Assembly: GCA_016840825.1 (NCBI GenBank)
Contig: JAEORN010000141.1
Coordinates: 1-14,977 of the forward strand
Length of the DNA stretch: 14,977 bases
Direction of reading: 5' to 3'
From: Candidatus Thorarchaeota archaeon
Lineage (GTDB): Archaea > Asgardarchaeota > Thorarchaeia > Thorarchaeales > Thorarchaeaceae
In this document: one piece after another, positions 13,439-14,977 of the stretch
Layout: the number at the start of each line of letters is the position of its first letter
Position numbering within the stretch: position 1 is the first letter of the stretch
Translations under genes and position numbers: made by a program
The notes under the pieces: generated by a model
Database searches by the model: none
What the model saw: the letters and a program-made list of their open reading frames with translations, nothing else
What the model was told of the DNA's origin: nothing

Positions 13439-14932
13439 CTATTGCAGACCTCCTCTCTCCATGAATTCAGGCCGTATCGTTCTTAGCAGAATTAGTGAGA
13501 ATAGCAATCCAGTAATGCCAAATGCAAGACTCAGTACTATTGCTTGCATACTTATCATCATCATACCTGCCACTGAAACAGCCAACCAAAGTAACGATGC
13601 AATTAGACCGATGAAGGGGGCATTTCTGTTTCTTGGCCATTGTAAAGCGAATGTCAATAAACTCGCAATAACTGAAACAAGGACCAGGAATCCGAGAATT
13701 GGATGCGCTGATAATGTTGTGACTAAAATAAAACCAAGGAAAAAGCCGAGGAGACCAATGACAGACAATAGAAACTCTGGAACCGCAACACTGGGTTCAT
13801 TCCTCATTCTTCCAGCATATTCAATTCCATGGTCAGCAAGCCAATCAATAATCCGTGGAGCTGCTACAAAAAGAACCACCAGACCTTGAATAACACTTAC
13901 CATTTCTATAGGCACATGAGCTAGCTGATGCATACGGCCTCCTCCAGCCTTTAACGCACCAAAGAAGATGGCTCCGGCAAGACAACCCCATGGATTGTTA
14001 TTTCCGAGCACGGCGACGGTGATCCCATCAAATCCTAAACCAGGTGACCAACCATCTGTGTATCTACCATATGTTCCTAGAATTTCCTCTGAGCCAGCTA
14101 GTCCAGCGAGACCTCCACTAATTCCAAGTGCGAGAGCTATATTCTTCTTTGAATTAATCCCTGCATATTCTGCGGCCTTCTCATTCTGACCCACAGCTCT
14201 CAATTCATATCCCAGGACAGTTCTGTTAATTAGATAGTCAACCCCGATGACTGCTAGTATTGCAATAGCGAGCCCCCAGTGAAGATCAGGTCCATAGATA
14301 TTTGGTAATAATGCAGAATCATACACACGAGGTGTTTGAGATATCCACGCATAATCGCCTTGTTCCTTTAGTGGATAGGTGACTAACCATTGAGTGAAAA
14401 GGGCCGCCGCATAACTTAGCATCATGGTGGTAACGACTTCGTGTGCTCCCCTATAGGCCTTGAGAAGACCAGGAAGGATTGCATATAACATTCCAACACC
14501 TGCACCAACGATAATGCAAACCAGAGGATGAATGATAATTGGCAACGCAATCATGTAGCCAACAACAGTTGCTGCAATAGCTCCCATGAGCAATTGTCCT
14601 TCAGCTCCAATGTTGAACAATCCACATTTGAAAGCCAGTGCAACTGATAGTCCAGTGAGGATAAGGGGTGTTGCATAGAAGAGAATTCGATCAGGTCGTA
14701 GAACAGCTCCGATAAAGAGGTTATAGTAGGCTGATGCTGTATCATACCCAGAAACTTGCATTATTACCGCACTAACAACCAAAGCCAAGATGATAGAGCT
14801 AAAGGTCCAGAGTGCTTGTTTCTGAAACTTTCTGTCAAGGATCTTTGCCTTTAATTTGTAGATGATACGTTCAATTATCGGCATTTCATCTGTGCGTTGT
14901 TGGCTTGCTTGTTCGACTAATTCTTCTGTCAA
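13439..14932 (-). CDS. ABC transporter permease, nucleoside/simple-sugar (BMP) type, with extra C-terminal helices
   Basis: The 497 residues include a standard permease core at about 35-365 with FNIGAEGQLLMGA (106-118), the ATPase-contact loop GYELRAVGQNEKAAEYAGI (241-259), and the conserved ending GLVVLFVAAPRII (350-362). It resembles the first permease (NupP/YufP type) of BMP-dependent nucleoside importers and pairs with the following gene product. Relatives usually end close to this point (about 350-370 residues). Here about 125 further residues follow, with roughly four extra hydrophobic helices (about 387-406, 410-430, 438-456 and 462-484), which is unusual. The start is a TTG at 14932: GGAGGT lies 8 bases upstream and the codon overlaps the stop of the ATPase gene (TTGA). 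Confidence 0.87.
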   Translation of the reverse strand: MTEELVEQASQQRTDEMPIIERIIYKLKAKILDRKFQKQALWTFSSIILALVVSAVIMQVSGYDTASAYYNLFIGAVLRPDRILFYATPLILTGLSVALAFKCGLFNIGAEGQLLMGAIAATVVGYMIALPIIIHPLVCIIVGAGVGMLYAILPGLLKAYRGAHEVVTTMMLSYAAALFTQWLVTYPLKEQGDYAWISQTPRVYDSALLPNIYGPDLHWGLAIAILAVIGVDYLINRTVLGYELRAVGQNEKAAEYAGINSKKNIALALGISGGLAGLAGSEEILGTYGRYTDGWSPGLGFDGITVAVLGNNNPWGCLAGAIFFGALKAGGGRMHQLAHVPIEMVSVIQGLVVLFVAAPRIIDWLADHGIEYAGRMRNEPSVAVPEFLLSVIGLLGFFLGFILVTTLSAHPILGFLVLVSVIASLLTFALQWPRNRNAPFIGLIASLLWLAVSVAGMMMISMQAIVLSLAFGITGLLFSLILLRTIRPEFMERGGLQ

Positions 14933-14977
14933 ATATTAGCACCTCCTTCCAATTCATCAGGACTATGTCCTGCCATG
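14929..14977 (-). CDS. ABC transporter ATP-binding protein, last 15 codons only
   Basis: The minus strand from the right edge reads in frame to a TGA at 14931-14929, giving MAGHSPDELEGGANI. ATPases of the nucleoside/simple-sugar (NupO/MglA/RbsA-like) type typically end shortly after an LMAG-type segment, which fits the leading MAG. The stop overlaps the TTG start of the permease, as expected within an ABC operon. The rest of the protein, with its nucleotide-binding motifs, lies outside the window, so the call rests mainly on position. Confidence 0.5.
   Translation of the reverse strand, partial: MAGHSPDELEGGANI
14941..14946 (-). promoter_or_regulatory. Ribosome binding site fixing the TTG start of the first permease
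   Basis: The minus strand reads GGAGGT, 8 bases before the TTG at 14932 and inside the last codons of the ATPase gene. There is no ATG or GTG close by in frame, so this site decides the start. Confidence 0.6.

Noticed and set aside
13296..13889. 197-codon plus-strand open frame opposite the ABC permeases
   Set aside because: It is fully antisense to two well-supported permease genes, its product is Pro/Arg/Thr-rich with no motif, and it spans the junction of both genes. It is a shadow frame.
1..14977. RNA genes, CRISPR arrays, insertion sequences, prophage or integration signs
   Set aside because: Read through both strands for tRNA-like cloverleaf ends, regular direct repeats, transposase motifs and terminal inverted repeats; none was found by eye. 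A dedicated tRNA and repeat search would confirm this.

Overview
The window looks like chromosomal DNA of an archaeon with roughly 40% GC (by eye). The evidence is a geranylgeranyl-reductase-type flavoprotein (archaeal membrane lipid saturation), a TrmB-type regulator, a lipoate ligase split into separate LplA and LplB proteins, and a BioB-like radical SAM protein beside them. AT-rich TATA-like boxes sit about 25-35 nt before the first genes of operons, and strong Shine-Dalgarno (SD) sites precede internal operon genes. A small protein with a roadblock/profilin-like layout and several surface and membrane proteins of unknown family would fit an Asgard-type lineage (for example Thorarchaeia), but that placement is a guess. 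I see no rRNA, tRNA, CRISPR array, transposase or phage gene.

Layout. (1) 1-824, minus: a coiled-coil protein followed by an HExxH membrane metalloprotease cut by the left edge. (2) 832-1482, plus: an unrecognised protein. (3) 1492-3533, minus: a lipoylation operon with a radical SAM protein (candidate LipS-type lipoyl synthase subunit), LplA and LplB. (4) 3637-3969, plus: a small two-helix membrane protein. (5) 3956-7999, minus: agmatinase/arginase-family enzyme, TrmB-type regulator, geranylgeranyl-reductase-type flavoprotein and an M23-like peptidase, packed almost without gaps. (6) 8101-10331, minus: a four-helix membrane protein and a large secreted, C-terminally anchored protein, ending in a hairpin/T-tract terminator. 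(7) 10332-10546: a divergent control region with a 14-bp palindrome and two concentric inverted repeats. (8) 10547-11499, plus: a winged-helix protein overlapping a membrane protein. (9) 11568-11963, plus: the roadblock/profilin-like candidate. (10) 11966-12412, minus: a four-helix membrane protein. (11) 12485-14977, minus: two permeases and the last residues of the ATPase of a nucleoside/simple-sugar ABC importer (BMP type), running off the right edge.

How the genes work together. In region 3 the ligase pair would load octanoate or lipoate onto carrier domains and the radical SAM protein would insert sulfur, probably with a second subunit encoded elsewhere. In region 5 a regulator is embedded between a polyamine-type hydrolase and a lipid reductase, so it may control its own operon. 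Regions 6-8 look like one unit: a DNA-binding protein and its membrane partner, divergent from a surface-protein operon across a palindrome-rich spacer. This is the best candidate for an undescribed system here, but its function is inference from arrangement only.
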